Source: a virus
Length of the DNA: 38,659 bases
Reading direction: 5' to 3' (one strand)
IMG/VR virus record: IMGVR_UViG_3300048029_000635
Coordinates: 1-38,659 of that record
The first letter of the stretch is position 1. Every line of letters begins with the position of its first letter. Below the pieces are notes generated by a model, which saw only the letters and a list, made by a program, of their open reading frames with translations, was not told where the DNA came from and ran no database searches. The position numbers and the translations under genes are program-made. Shown here piece by piece: positions 30,291 to 37,567 of this stretch.

Positions 30291-31298
30291 CCTTAAGGAT
30301 TCGCTACCCTAAGTAGCGTTGCCAAGCAATGGAAAGCCTCCACGTGGCGCTTGGTGGGTAACGCTAATTTCCATCCGATAGCCTAGGGTTACGCCCTTGG
30401 CGAGCGTGAAAGCGCAAAGAGTTATGCTCGGTTTCGGTTTGTTCTTTACTAGTCTATTCGCTTGCAATCCATGATCTACGTTGGATTTGGCACTTGGTTT
30501 GCAAGCTATCCATGAAGCAATTGAAAGCGCTTTTGAAATAAATAATTGGGAAACGCTTGCAGTAAGCATGCATGAACGTGATCGGAAACGCCATGGGTCG
30601 CCCATTCATTGGGGTTGGTTGAGCCTTTAGATTATTGGGAACGTACGTCACGCAACGATGCCATCTGTAAGAGATGTTTTAAAGTCCATGCGAACTAGAT
30701 TATTTACGTAGATGTAAGACTGACTTTCAGCATAGTAGTAGCACCGAAAGGTGGTGTTCAAGTGAGGGTAATGCCCTTGGGCGAACGATAAGACTATTAT
30801 TGTGTTCGGTACGTGAGCCGTACCATCGCAGACGTCTAGCAAGTGACAGCGCTTGTGGGATAAAGGGCATCGATATGGATAAGGGTACAATGATATATGT
30901 TCGGAGCATATGTTACGTAAACTAAATTTGGAGGCATCGGTTGCTTGGTTACCAATACTCATCACTTAGAATATTATTCGTCTGTAAGTCTTATAGGGTG
31001 TGCATATGTAAGGCTTTGCGAGTTGACTATTTTGATCTATGTATTGACTACCCGAAAAAACGAGAGGGGAATTGCTCGGATCGATGAAACTTGTTCGTGG
31101 AAACGCGTGTCACTTAGGAAACACAAACGAACTAACGGAAATTAAAGTGCCTAGGCGTGTAATGATTATTTAGAAGATGATATGCCTATCGGTTTGGTCA
31201 GCCGAAGAAATTATACTAAGGAGATAACCTAAATTATTATCAGTTGGATACCCTTATGGGTGTTCACTATTGTCGCAACGCAACCGCGTTGCTTTTTT
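30291..31298 (+). ncRNA. Large structured non-coding RNA candidate, about 1.0 kb (GOLLD/ROOL-like or new)
   Basis: No credible protein is encoded here, but hairpins follow one another on the plus strand. Examples are CGCTAC/GTAGCG at 30302-30318, GCTTGCAA/TTGCAAGC closing 30460-30506, CATCT/AGATG at 30662-30676 and CACC-GAAA-GGTG at 30742-30753. More are ACGATAA/TTATTGT near 30785-30803, GGTACG/CGTACC at 30808-30824, CAAGTG/CGCTTG at 30840-30855 and AAGTCTTA/TAAGGCTT at 30986-31016. A GTTCG/CGAAC junction (31093-31132) encloses a CGTG-GAAA-CGCG hairpin, and ATACCC/GGGTGT lies at 31248-31263. The region ends in an intrinsic terminator. GNRA loops recur. Size and phage context resemble GOLLD and ROOL; I cannot align it to either. 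The 5' end is uncertain. Confidence 0.7.
31275..31298 (+). terminator. Intrinsic terminator of the structured RNA
   Basis: Perfect 7-bp stem GCAACGC / GCGTTGC with loop AACC, immediately followed by six T. This is one of the strongest terminators in the window and defines the RNA 3' end. Confidence 0.88.
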
Positions 31299-31322
31299 GT
31301 TTATGAACCCGATGTGGTCTGT

Positions 31323-31370
31323 ACGTACTGAGCTACGTGCAGACTACGTCACAACACGTAGTTGGAACGT
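31323..31370. repeat. Phased ACGT element, copy B
   Basis: ACGT occurs at 31323, 31335, 31346, 31356 and 31367, spaced 12, 11, 10 and 11 bp. TACGTGCAGACTACG (31334-31348) is identical to copy A at 17984, followed after 7 nt by ACGTAGTT and after 2 more by AACGT, as in copy A. The centre is a 7-bp inverted repeat ACTACGT / ACGTAGT around CACAAC. It lies between two terminators and contains no gene. Confidence 0.6.
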
Positions 31371-31438
31371 AAACTACTTGCGAGCAAGAGAGAATCATAG
31401 GCAGTCAATCGCTGACGCACGTTCTACTACAAAACTTA

Positions 31439-31481
31439 GCCCTTCCAGAGCTTTTGTGCTTCTGGGAGGGCTTTTCTTTTT
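31439..31481 (+). terminator. Second intrinsic terminator before the right arm
   Basis: Stem GCCCTTCCAGA / TCTGGGAGGGC (one G-U pair), extendable by an inner GC/GC, followed by TTTTCTTTTT. With the RNA terminator 150 nt upstream it isolates the 31.3-31.44 kb segment; a short transcript from the ACGT element region may end here. Confidence 0.8.
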
Positions 31482-31539
31482 ACTAGTCACATTATTAATT
31501 CAATCGAGAGGTCTACTCGTTAAAACAGACAACATACAC

Positions 31540-31779
31540 ATGATTCTTAATAAAATTATGAAACTATTGGCTCACTTAGTTGAGCTAGATGAAGACAGAA
31601 AGTACATGATGTCTGATATTGCTTTGGAAGCTAATAACTCTAAGGCAAAGAACATCATGACCAACGCTATGGGTTTAGCTCATAGCATTGGTTGCACCAT
31701 TTGGTGTGATGCTAAGCGTGACCACACTAACTACCAATTGATTGGTTCTAAAGGAGCAGTCATCGATCAAACACGATAA
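31540..31779 (+). CDS. Small hypothetical protein, 79 aa, first gene of the right arm
   Basis: The start MILNKIMKLLAHLVEL at 31540 is chosen because any longer form would read through both terminators; ATG 31558 is an alternative. Helical N-terminus, then EANNSKAKNIMTNAMGLAHSIGCTIWCDAKRDHTNYQLIGSKGAVI. No family is recognised. It follows the isolated terminator segment, so a promoter must lie in about 31480-31540. Confidence 0.55.
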   Translation: MILNKIMKLLAHLVELDEDRKYMMSDIALEANNSKAKNIMTNAMGLAHSIGCTIWCDAKRDHTNYQLIGSKGAVIDQTR

Positions 31780-31798
31780 CCAATAGGAGGAAAATATA

Positions 31799-32071
31799 AT
31801 GACATTATTCCAAGCACTAAAAATATTGCTTCGCAACAAGGGCATCAAAGAAAACTTAGCTTATGCTTTTAGTAAGAAAACAGATAAGCTTGATGCGTGG
31901 CATTACTTCGAGAAATGCTCCGACAAGTGGTACAATCATTCGCTTTCTGTCACAGATGAAGATGAGGTAGACAGAGCCTTAGCAAGGTCATCTGCATTCC
32001 ACTTTATGGGCAGATTCCTTTTAAAACGAGGAACTATTCGTATCAATCTCAATAACTACAACGTAAGATGA
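31799..32071 (+). CDS. Hypothetical protein, 90 aa
   Basis: Strong AGGAGG 9 nt upstream of the ATG. Basic and helical (FQALKILLRNKGIKENLAYAFSKKTDKLDAWHYFEKC), then an acidic loop and FHFMGRFLLKRGTIRINLNNYNVR. Not recognised. Confidence 0.6.
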   Translation: MTLFQALKILLRNKGIKENLAYAFSKKTDKLDAWHYFEKCSDKWYNHSLSVTDEDEVDRALARSSAFHFMGRFLLKRGTIRINLNNYNVR

Positions 32072-32166
32072 TTGAATACATACTTAATCGCCCATCCATT
32101 CTCATACCTACCCTCTTCGGTGTGGGTATTCTCTCGGTCATACTAGATATGTGTGGCCTTCTGTAA
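32068..32166 (+). CDS. 32-aa membrane microprotein
   Basis: ATGA overlap with the previous gene. MIEYILNRPS is followed by a hydrophobic helix (ILIPTLFGVGILSVILDM) and CGLL. The stop is 2 nt before the two-box motif. A tiny membrane-targeted peptide of unknown function. Confidence 0.5.
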   Translation: MIEYILNRPSILIPTLFGVGILSVILDMCGLL

Positions 32167-32168
32167 AA

Positions 32169-32190
32169 GTAACCTATAAAACTAAGTAAC
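32169..32190 (+). promoter_or_regulatory. Two-box 22-bp motif copy at 32.2 kb
   Basis: GTAACC-N11-GTAAC, then TA and ATG. The spacer TATAAAACTAA contains a TATAAA run. It occupies nearly all of the gap between two genes. Confidence 0.6.
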
Positions 32191-32192
32191 TA

Positions 32193-32399
32193 ATGAAAGT
32201 AGTATACAATGGACAAAGGCGTAACCTACGCCACATCGATGGAATGATTAGAAGTCAGTACTCTGATTACTTCCATCTCGACATGAATGTTGGGGATGAG
32301 TCTCTCGTTCCCTCTATTCGCAAGCGGAAGTACAAAGCTCCTAAGCTTTCCTTCCCTAACTCAAAGACCAAGGAAAAGTGGGCAAGAAAAAGGAGTTAA
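32193..32399 (+). CDS. Small basic protein, 68 aa
   Basis: Basic C-terminal half (SIRKRKYKAPKLSFPNSKTKEKWARKRS) suggests nucleic-acid binding. The N-terminus is MKVVYNGQRRNLRHIDGMI. It ends just before the peptide deformylase start. Not recognised. Confidence 0.6.
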   Translation: MKVVYNGQRRNLRHIDGMIRSQYSDYFHLDMNVGDESLVPSIRKRKYKAPKLSFPNSKTKEKWARKRS

Positions 32400-32403
32400 A
32401 CAG

Positions 32404-32970
32404 ATGGAACTAGTAGAACTAACTAAGAACTTAGACTTCCTGAAGATCAAATCTGATCCTTGGAGAGAAGATAAATGGCACGATGGTGTGCTAGAAAACA
32501 TGGCTGATGAAGCGTTCAGAGTCATGAAGGCTAACGATGGTGTTGGCTTGGCTCTGAACCAAATCGGTGTCGATTGCTCATGCTTCATCATGGATGGAGA
32601 CTTCTTTCTTCCTAGATATGGAGTAAAGAAGGGAGAGTATGGGTATGAACTGACCATGGAACATATGATGTTCTTGGGTAATAACCTTAGAAAGGTAGAT
32701 GGAGAATACTATATGCTCTTTGTTAACCCTTGGTTTAAGGATCAACACAGAGGTATTTCTCGCAAGGCAGAGGGATGCCTCTCCTTGGGTGAGAAGTACA
32801 AGGTAGCAAGAGCCAAGTCAATCAGAGCGGGATGGCTTGGCATCGGTGATCGAGGAATCTCAGTACCACAAGATATGCCAATGAGTGGCGATCTAGCGAG
32901 GTGCTTTCAACACGAGTATGACCATACACAAGGCATACTCATATCTAACAAAGGAAAACTAATAAAATGA
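32404..32970 (+). CDS. def: Peptide deformylase, 188 aa
   Basis: Removes the formyl group from the initiator methionine of new proteins. All three motifs are present: GVGLALNQ at 46-53, EGCLSL at 123-128 (Cys125, metal ligand) and QHEYDH at 169-174 (His170 and His174 ligands, Glu171 catalytic). The start at 32404 follows AAGGAG; a longer in-frame start would overlap the basic protein. Motif 1 has Leu where most deformylases have Ala (GLAAxQ). The long insert at about 65-105 is unusual. Phage deformylases are best known from cyanophages and marine phages. Confidence 0.93.
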   Translation: MELVELTKNLDFLKIKSDPWREDKWHDGVLENMADEAFRVMKANDGVGLALNQIGVDCSCFIMDGDFFLPRYGVKKGEYGYELTMEHMMFLGNNLRKVDGEYYMLFVNPWFKDQHRGISRKAEGCLSLGEKYKVARAKSIRAGWLGIGDRGISVPQDMPMSGDLARCFQHEYDHTQGILISNKGKLIK

Positions 32971-33314
32971 GTAAAATGAGTGAACTACACATAGCTCAAT
33001 CCAATGTGATTGATGCTGTAAAAGAAATGCTTGGAGATGATGCCCATCTTTTGGATAGGCTCATCTCTACTAGAGGAAGTCGAAAAGGTTTCCTAAAGAA
33101 AACACCACCAAGGTGTGGAACTGAAGAGGAAGCTCTTCACCAAGCCATCATGCATGAGGCTAACCCATACCAAATATCTGTCGGGCGTGTCATGTTCATG
33201 CCTACAGAGCAACGCAAGAAGTTCGAGAAGTGGCGTGTAGCTTTCGATGGCTTCAAAGGCTTAGCATTACTCTGCAAAGATAGAGTATCACTAGAAATGC
33301 TAGGAGTCTACTAA
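32967..33314 (+). CDS. Hypothetical protein, 115 aa
   Basis: Overlaps the deformylase by ATGA. A conserved-looking core is KKTPPRCGTEEEALHQAIMHEANPYQISVGRVMFMPTEQRKKFEKW. Helical ends. No family is recognised; tight coupling suggests co-expression with the deformylase. Confidence 0.6.
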   Translation: MSKMSELHIAQSNVIDAVKEMLGDDAHLLDRLISTRGSRKGFLKKTPPRCGTEEEALHQAIMHEANPYQISVGRVMFMPTEQRKKFEKWRVAFDGFKGLALLCKDRVSLEMLGVY

Positions 33315-33391
33315 TGTTCTATAACACACCTAAACCCATAAGCGCAGAGATGATGCGTAGAATAATCAAAAGAAAGAAAAATAAATCATGA
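33314..33391 (+). CDS. 25-aa basic microprotein (candidate)
   Basis: TAATG start overlap and ATGA end overlap with its neighbours, so it fills the gap exactly. Very basic end (MMRRIIKRKKNKS). It may serve only to couple translation. Confidence 0.35.
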   Translation: MFYNTPKPISAEMMRRIIKRKKNKS

Positions 33392-34188
33392 GTGAATACC
33401 AATACAAACCACACAAAAAGATTCCCTTGCAGAGTAAGGCTATCAAGATCACGAGAAAAATTCTGAGCATTCTAGCAAGCCTTGATCGTGAACATAAGTT
33501 TGATGCCAAAGAATGCATGGAAGTAATTAACGATCAAATCCTCGAGTTCCAATACTACTTGGGTGAAACTTGTGGAGATAAAGCAACTCGTTGGTTCGGC
33601 TTTCCTGTGCATCATTGGCTTCTGGAGGCACATAAAGATGAGAATGCTCACGATAAGCTAGATGATGCGCTTATCATGGGTAACAAAAAGATATTGGAGG
33701 AAGAATGTGGGCTTTTCAAATGGCTCAATAATCTTATTGCCTATGGCGAATCATGTTATGGAGATTCTCAATATCTGCCTAGCACATTTGATCCAAGCAA
33801 GATTGATCTTGTGCATGATATGCGTTTACTGATGGAGCAACAACTAGGGTTGGTAGCCAAGCAACTTGATGAGGAGGCTTGTTTTGGTTGCAAAGATAGT
33901 TGGGTCTATGAAGTAGATGACTCACGTGGCGAAGAGTATGGCAAGTGGTGGTTTGCTATCTCTTGCACAAGTGAGACTAAGTACACCCAAGGCAAGCCAA
34001 TCAAAGAAGCAGATGGATCATATCGCAAGGATGAGTACGGAAGGATTCTCTACTCTGAGTATACACAATACGAACAAGCAGAGGAGACTATCGAAGTCAC
34101 TAAGTTCTTTGGCGAGGATGATAAATACTTTCGTCTATCAATACCATTTGGGGAGTTTCAAACATTCTTCAACGAGATGGTAAAGTAA
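33388..34188 (+). CDS. Hypothetical protein, 266 aa
   Basis: Soluble, acidic, aromatic-rich. Segments include CGDKATRWFGFPVHHWLLEAHKDE (about 62-85) and CFGCKDSWVYEVDDSRGEEYGKWWFAISCTSETKY (about 171-205) with a CxxC pair. It ends EYTQYEQAEETIEVTKFFGEDDKYFRLSIPFGEFQTFFNEMV. No catalytic signature is recognised. Its stop codon forms part of the next two-box motif. Confidence 0.6.
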   Translation: MSEYQYKPHKKIPLQSKAIKITRKILSILASLDREHKFDAKECMEVINDQILEFQYYLGETCGDKATRWFGFPVHHWLLEAHKDENAHDKLDDALIMGNKKILEEECGLFKWLNNLIAYGESCYGDSQYLPSTFDPSKIDLVHDMRLLMEQQLGLVAKQLDEEACFGCKDSWVYEVDDSRGEEYGKWWFAISCTSETKYTQGKPIKEADGSYRKDEYGRILYSEYTQYEQAEETIEVTKFFGEDDKYFRLSIPFGEFQTFFNEMVK

Positions 34189-34206
34189 CCCATAAATATA
34201 AATAAC
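34185..34206 (+). promoter_or_regulatory. Two-box 22-bp motif copy at 34.2 kb
   Basis: GTAACC-N11-ATAAC touching the ATG; the TAA in the first box is the stop codon of the upstream gene. The spacer is CATAAATATAA. Confidence 0.6.
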
Positions 34207-34818
34207 ATGAAGAAAATAATAATCAGAGCATGCAACATTGCTAGTGTGTGCAGAGTAAACATTGATGGTGTAGAGCAACGATACATCTACCTTAAGAAGG
34301 GTGATATTGTGCTAGCTGAAGTTCATAAGGAAGATGCCATTCCATTTGATAAGCTACCAATAGATGTAGCCAATGAGGTCGAGGCTCACTTCGATAAGCT
34401 ATTCGCAGTACCACTAGATCAACGTGGTAAGGCAGTAAATGATTCACCTGTGGTTGGCATCATGAAGGATGTCCATTGTGAGGCAGATGGTCTTGTTGAG
34501 ACTATCTCTTTGCTAGTAGATACACTTCATCCCGATCTACCACAAGATGAGCAGAATGAGCTAATCCATGAGGAAGGTGGGTACTTAGATACCTTCCGCA
34601 AAGATTACATGGAAGCCAATACATTTAGGCTGTCTGTCTTCGTTAAGGAAGCTCTTCCGTACCCATGTGATGTGTATCCATACCGCAAGGGCGATCCACT
34701 CAGAAAAGATGGGAAGAAGTATAGCCGACAAGATGTAGCAACTCTAATTATCAGCGCACCAAGAGGTGATCATGCTGATTACAAAATCATAACAACAAAG
34801 AAAATAACTAATGAGTAA
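34207..34818 (+). CDS. Hypothetical protein, 203 aa
   Basis: Mixed alpha/beta, acidic. RACNIASVCRVNIDGVEQRYIYLKKGDIVLAE forms an N-terminal beta unit; the centre is DVANEVEAHFDKLFAVPL; the end has YPYRKGDPLRKDGKKYSRQDVATLIISAPRGDHADYKII. Overlaps the next gene by 8 nt. Not recognised. Confidence 0.6.
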   Translation: MKKIIIRACNIASVCRVNIDGVEQRYIYLKKGDIVLAEVHKEDAIPFDKLPIDVANEVEAHFDKLFAVPLDQRGKAVNDSPVVGIMKDVHCEADGLVETISLLVDTLHPDLPQDEQNELIHEEGGYLDTFRKDYMEANTFRLSVFVKEALPYPCDVYPYRKGDPLRKDGKKYSRQDVATLIISAPRGDHADYKIITTKKITNE

Positions 34819-35320
34819 TCCATTCCAAATACTACAAATACTATCCATCGAGACGAAAAAACGATTAGATATGCTTAATGTCCACGAGATAGACAAGAGT
34901 CGCATGAGTGAAATCGATAGGCAAGGTATTGCTATCGAGATGCTCTATACTAAGTGGGGCAACAAGAAGTTCGAACTAACTACATCTCATGCTGAATACC
35001 ACATTGGCTATGAGACTACTAAGATCGTTAGGGAAACTATTGATAACCTATTCAATGCATGTCGGTGGTTTGCTTGTGGTCTTAATGCCACATGGTCATG
35101 TGAAGCATGGTGCTACACCTTTCGAATCTCTGATGTAGAGAGGGCAAATGGTTGTTTCTATGTACTAGACTACGAGGACGGCACATTTGGTGTAGCTAGG
35201 AGATGGTTCTCCAGAGAAGACAACGAAGTCGAGACTCTTGGTAAGCCATTTCAAAACAGAGCCATGGCTCAGAATTGGGTAGAGGACAACTATGAACAAC
35301 TAACAAGAAAGGATAAGTAA
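34811..35320 (+). CDS. Hypothetical protein, 169 aa
   Basis: Trp/Cys-rich core (LFNACRWFACGLNATWSCEAWCYTFRISDVERANGCFYVLDYEDGTFGVARRWF) with an N-terminal helical part. The C-terminus has a RAMAQNWVEDNY helix. Several adjacent genes share similar 'EDGxFGVARRW'-like short beta modules, which may reflect a family of small right-arm proteins. No function can be assigned. Confidence 0.55.
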   Translation: MSNPFQILQILSIETKKRLDMLNVHEIDKSRMSEIDRQGIAIEMLYTKWGNKKFELTTSHAEYHIGYETTKIVRETIDNLFNACRWFACGLNATWSCEAWCYTFRISDVERANGCFYVLDYEDGTFGVARRWFSREDNEVETLGKPFQNRAMAQNWVEDNYEQLTRKDK

Positions 35321-35496
35321 TGCGTATCAGAATTGATGTCATACAAGACAAGCGAGTGGTTCTTAGATTCACTCGCAAATACAAATGCTCAGATGAACAA
35401 GCTCATAACTTCGCCCAACGATGGGGAAGGAAACAAGCTCAAGATCAAGGGATAGATTATACAACAATACACACTAAAACAATGGAGGTAACATGA
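35320..35496 (+). CDS. Small hypothetical protein, 58 aa
   Basis: ATG overlaps the previous TAA; TGA overlaps the next ATG. Beta start (MRIRIDVIQDKRVVLRFTRKYK), then a helix (DEQAHNFAQRWGRKQAQDQG). Its last codons carry the GGAGGT ribosome-binding site of the next gene. Confidence 0.55.
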   Translation: MRIRIDVIQDKRVVLRFTRKYKCSDEQAHNFAQRWGRKQAQDQGIDYTTIHTKTMEVT

Positions 35497-35771
35497 GTGA
35501 AACAAAATACCTAGTGAGAAGAGAATATTGGGATGCCGAGAATGATCGGTGGATCCTGACTACATTAAATGCACATGGAGAAGCAGGTCTAAACTTTATG
35601 CAAGGTGATGACTATAAGACATTCAAGGGTCAGTTCGGTGAACCCGATCCTAAGCTTTCTGCATTATACAATGTAGTAATGGACAACAAGATCATTGATG
35701 ATGTTGTTCCTGAGATTGAGGCAATCAATCGAGTCTGTTGGGCATACCTTAAACTGAAGTTAGGGACATGA
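35493..35771 (+). CDS. Small hypothetical protein, 92 aa
   Basis: GGAGG 5 nt before the ATG. YLVRREYWDAENDRWILTTLNAHGEAGLNFMQGDDYKTF, then a helical C-terminus (IDDVVPEIEAINRVCWAYLKL). No family is recognised. Confidence 0.6.
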   Translation: MSETKYLVRREYWDAENDRWILTTLNAHGEAGLNFMQGDDYKTFKGQFGEPDPKLSALYNVVMDNKIIDDVVPEIEAINRVCWAYLKLKLGT

Positions 35772-35962
35772 TTGATATACATATCGACAGCATTGCTCAT
35801 GACTTGTGGGTTCTCTCTGCTCTTCAAGATGGAGAGGACTTTGAACTTGGATGTGCAACAGCAGAACCATCTAAACGCGAGGCTATTGAACTAGCTAAGC
35901 AATACAAAAAAGAAATAACCGCAGACAAGGTCTGCATAATCGTAGAAGGAAACGAAATATGA
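35768..35962 (+). CDS. Small hypothetical protein, 64 aa
   Basis: ATGA-coupled to both neighbours. IHIDSIAHDLWVLSALQDGEDFELGCATAEPSKREAIELAKQYKKE has the look of a small beta-alpha domain of the kind common in phage early regions. Confidence 0.6.
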   Translation: MIDIHIDSIAHDLWVLSALQDGEDFELGCATAEPSKREAIELAKQYKKEITADKVCIIVEGNEI

Positions 35963-36207
35963 AAATATATACATTCGGAATAACACTAAATAGGGATACG
36001 CTCATGGGCTATGGAAGGACTGCAAAGGGTGCAGAAGAGATGTGTCACAAAGCATACAAGGCAATCACTTCCACTTGGGATGAGGAATATGCCCCAAGAG
36101 ATTGGAGTAAAGCTAAGGAGTACTTCGGTATTGTCGCTAGAGAAGAGCTAGAAATCCCATGTGCAACATATGATCACGAACTAATCAAAAAGGAGGCATA
36201 CAAGTAA
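35959..36207 (+). CDS. Small hypothetical protein, 82 aa
   Basis: KIYTFGITLNRDTLMGYGRTAKGAEEMCHKAYKAITSTWDEEYAPRDWSKAKEYFGIVAREELEI shows one small alpha/beta domain. Overlaps the previous gene by 4 nt. Not recognised. Confidence 0.6.
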   Translation: MKIYTFGITLNRDTLMGYGRTAKGAEEMCHKAYKAITSTWDEEYAPRDWSKAKEYFGIVAREELEIPCATYDHELIKKEAYK

Positions 36208-36208
36208 T

Positions 36209-36967
36209 ATGAAACTACTAGATACTAATGGTGGTAACACCAAAATCAGAAAGAATAACGCAAACATCAATGATGGTGTATTTACTATGATTGGTGAGGT
36301 CATGGGCAAGAAGCCAAGTGGCATACGTGTCGCTGGATTGAGCCTAGCTCCATCCAATTGGGCATGCCCAGCAAGTATTGCTGCCGGATGTCAGAAACCA
36401 TGCCTCATGTCGGCAGGTTATGGCAAATTCGATAACGTTCGGATAGGTCGTGAGAAGAAAAGAGATTGGCTCAGAGATGATCGTGATTCTTTCTTGGCTC
36501 AGTTGACTAAGGAGTTACATAACTTCGAGAAGCTGACAACCAAGCAAGGTGTACAAGGAGTTGTACGTCTCAATGTCATCTCTGATATTGTATGGGAGAA
36601 TAAAAAATATGGGATACCTCAGCAGTTCCCAGGCTTATTCTTCTATGACTACACCAAGATCAGCAGTAGACTAGGTAAAACTCCTGATAACTATCCATTG
36701 ATGTTCTCATGGAGTGGTATGCCTAACTACCAACCTTCTGTGAAACGTGCCTTAACTACTGATGCTCCTATGGCAGTTGTATTTGATTGCGACTTTCCCA
36801 AGGAGTTTCTTGGTCGGGCCGTATTTGATGGAGATAAGTCTGACTTGTTTAACCTAACTAGAACTAATGGTATTATCGCTCTTAAGGCTAAGGGTGATGC
36901 TAGAGGTTCTAACGATCCATTTGTTGTGTCTAGTCGCAACGCTAACCGCCACCTTCTTGTGGCATAA
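36209..36967 (+). CDS. GP88-like Cys-motif protein, 252 aa
   Basis: The pattern NWACPASIAAGCQKPCLMSAGYGKF (about 50-74) followed by NVRIGREKKRDWLRDDRDSFLAQLTKEL is that of the phage/plasmid GP88 family, whose members carry a C-P ... C ... C-x-x-x-x-G cluster before a basic helix. Later blocks VVRLNVISDIVWE, FFYDYTKISSRLG and PLMFSWSG also match the family order. The biochemical role of GP88 proteins is not established. The three Cys could bind metal or an Fe-S cluster. Confidence 0.65.
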   Translation: MKLLDTNGGNTKIRKNNANINDGVFTMIGEVMGKKPSGIRVAGLSLAPSNWACPASIAAGCQKPCLMSAGYGKFDNVRIGREKKRDWLRDDRDSFLAQLTKELHNFEKLTTKQGVQGVVRLNVISDIVWENKKYGIPQQFPGLFFYDYTKISSRLGKTPDNYPLMFSWSGMPNYQPSVKRALTTDAPMAVVFDCDFPKEFLGRAVFDGDKSDLFNLTRTNGIIALKAKGDARGSNDPFVVSSRNANRHLLVA

Positions 36968-36969
36968 TT

Positions 36970-36991
36970 GTAACCCAAATAAATAGGAAAC
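36970..36991 (+). promoter_or_regulatory. Two-box 22-bp motif copy at 37.0 kb
   Basis: GTAACC-N11-GAAAC, then ATATAATC and ATG. The spacer is CAAATAAATAG. It lies in the 32-nt gap after the GP88-like gene. Confidence 0.55.
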
Positions 36992-36999
36992 ATATAATC

Positions 37000-37374
37000 A
37001 TGAGTGAAAATAGAATACTAATAATCAAATTCATAATAAATGCCATCAAGGATGTGCAAAGAACACTAGAGCTTGGTCATCTACATGACCCACAATACAT
37101 CGATGTAGCACGAGGTATGGTGCGTGGATTGTGCTTATCAATTCAACGAGTTGCCGAGCAGTTTGATGGTCAATCTTCAAGCGAGCTTGATGGCTTTTGC
37201 GCTTGGGGGACTATCCTTCTGATGAGGGACTATGAGCGTAAGGATATTGATGAGTCAATTGCCAAGGCATTGAAGAACTTCGAGTATAAACTCTATGTCG
37301 AGCAAGGTATTCTTGATCAAGAGGAGTCTGGCACCGAGGTAGCAGAAGCAAGAGAGGGTATACATAATGACTAA
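37000..37374 (+). CDS. Hypothetical protein, 124 aa
   Basis: Helical (RILIIKFIINAIKDVQRTLELGHL, RGMVRGLCLSIQRVAEQF, TILLMRDYERKDIDESIAKALKNFEYKLY) with an acidic C-terminus. No family is recognised. Overlaps the next gene by 8 nt. Confidence 0.6.
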   Translation: MSENRILIIKFIINAIKDVQRTLELGHLHDPQYIDVARGMVRGLCLSIQRVAEQFDGQSSSELDGFCAWGTILLMRDYERKDIDESIAKALKNFEYKLYVEQGILDQEESGTEVAEAREGIHND

Positions 37375-37567
37375 TTGTAAATGTGTACCAAAGAACCAAT
37401 GGGCAATAGTTCTTACATGCCCAGCAGTTGGTGGAATAGTTAGCGTTATCGGAAGCTTCGATGATCAAGAGCAAGCCTTCGATTATGCACAATCAGATAA
37501 GCAATGTAACTCTGACTACCACTATTTCATAACCCAATTCTTCGATAAGGAAGATGAGGACAGATAA
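37367..37567 (+). CDS. Small hypothetical protein, 66 aa
   Basis: MTNCKCVPKNQWAIVLTCPAVGGIVSVIGSFDDQEQAFDYAQSD is a beta-turn-helix like that of other small right-arm proteins; Cys residues are near the N-terminus. The stop lies directly before the next two-box motif. Confidence 0.6.
   Translation: MTNCKCVPKNQWAIVLTCPAVGGIVSVIGSFDDQEQAFDYAQSDKQCNSDYHYFITQFFDKEDEDR

Noticed and set aside
30309-31145. Frames of 60-105 codons in the RNA region (minus 30309-30605, minus 30648-30965, plus 30945-31145)
   Set aside because: Compositions are unlike the neighbouring proteins, there are no ribosome-binding sites, and the same bases form many hairpins.
31270-31539. Longer N-terminus for the 79-residue right-arm gene
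   Set aside because: It would read through the RNA terminator, the phased ACGT element and a second terminator, so the ATG at 31540 was used.
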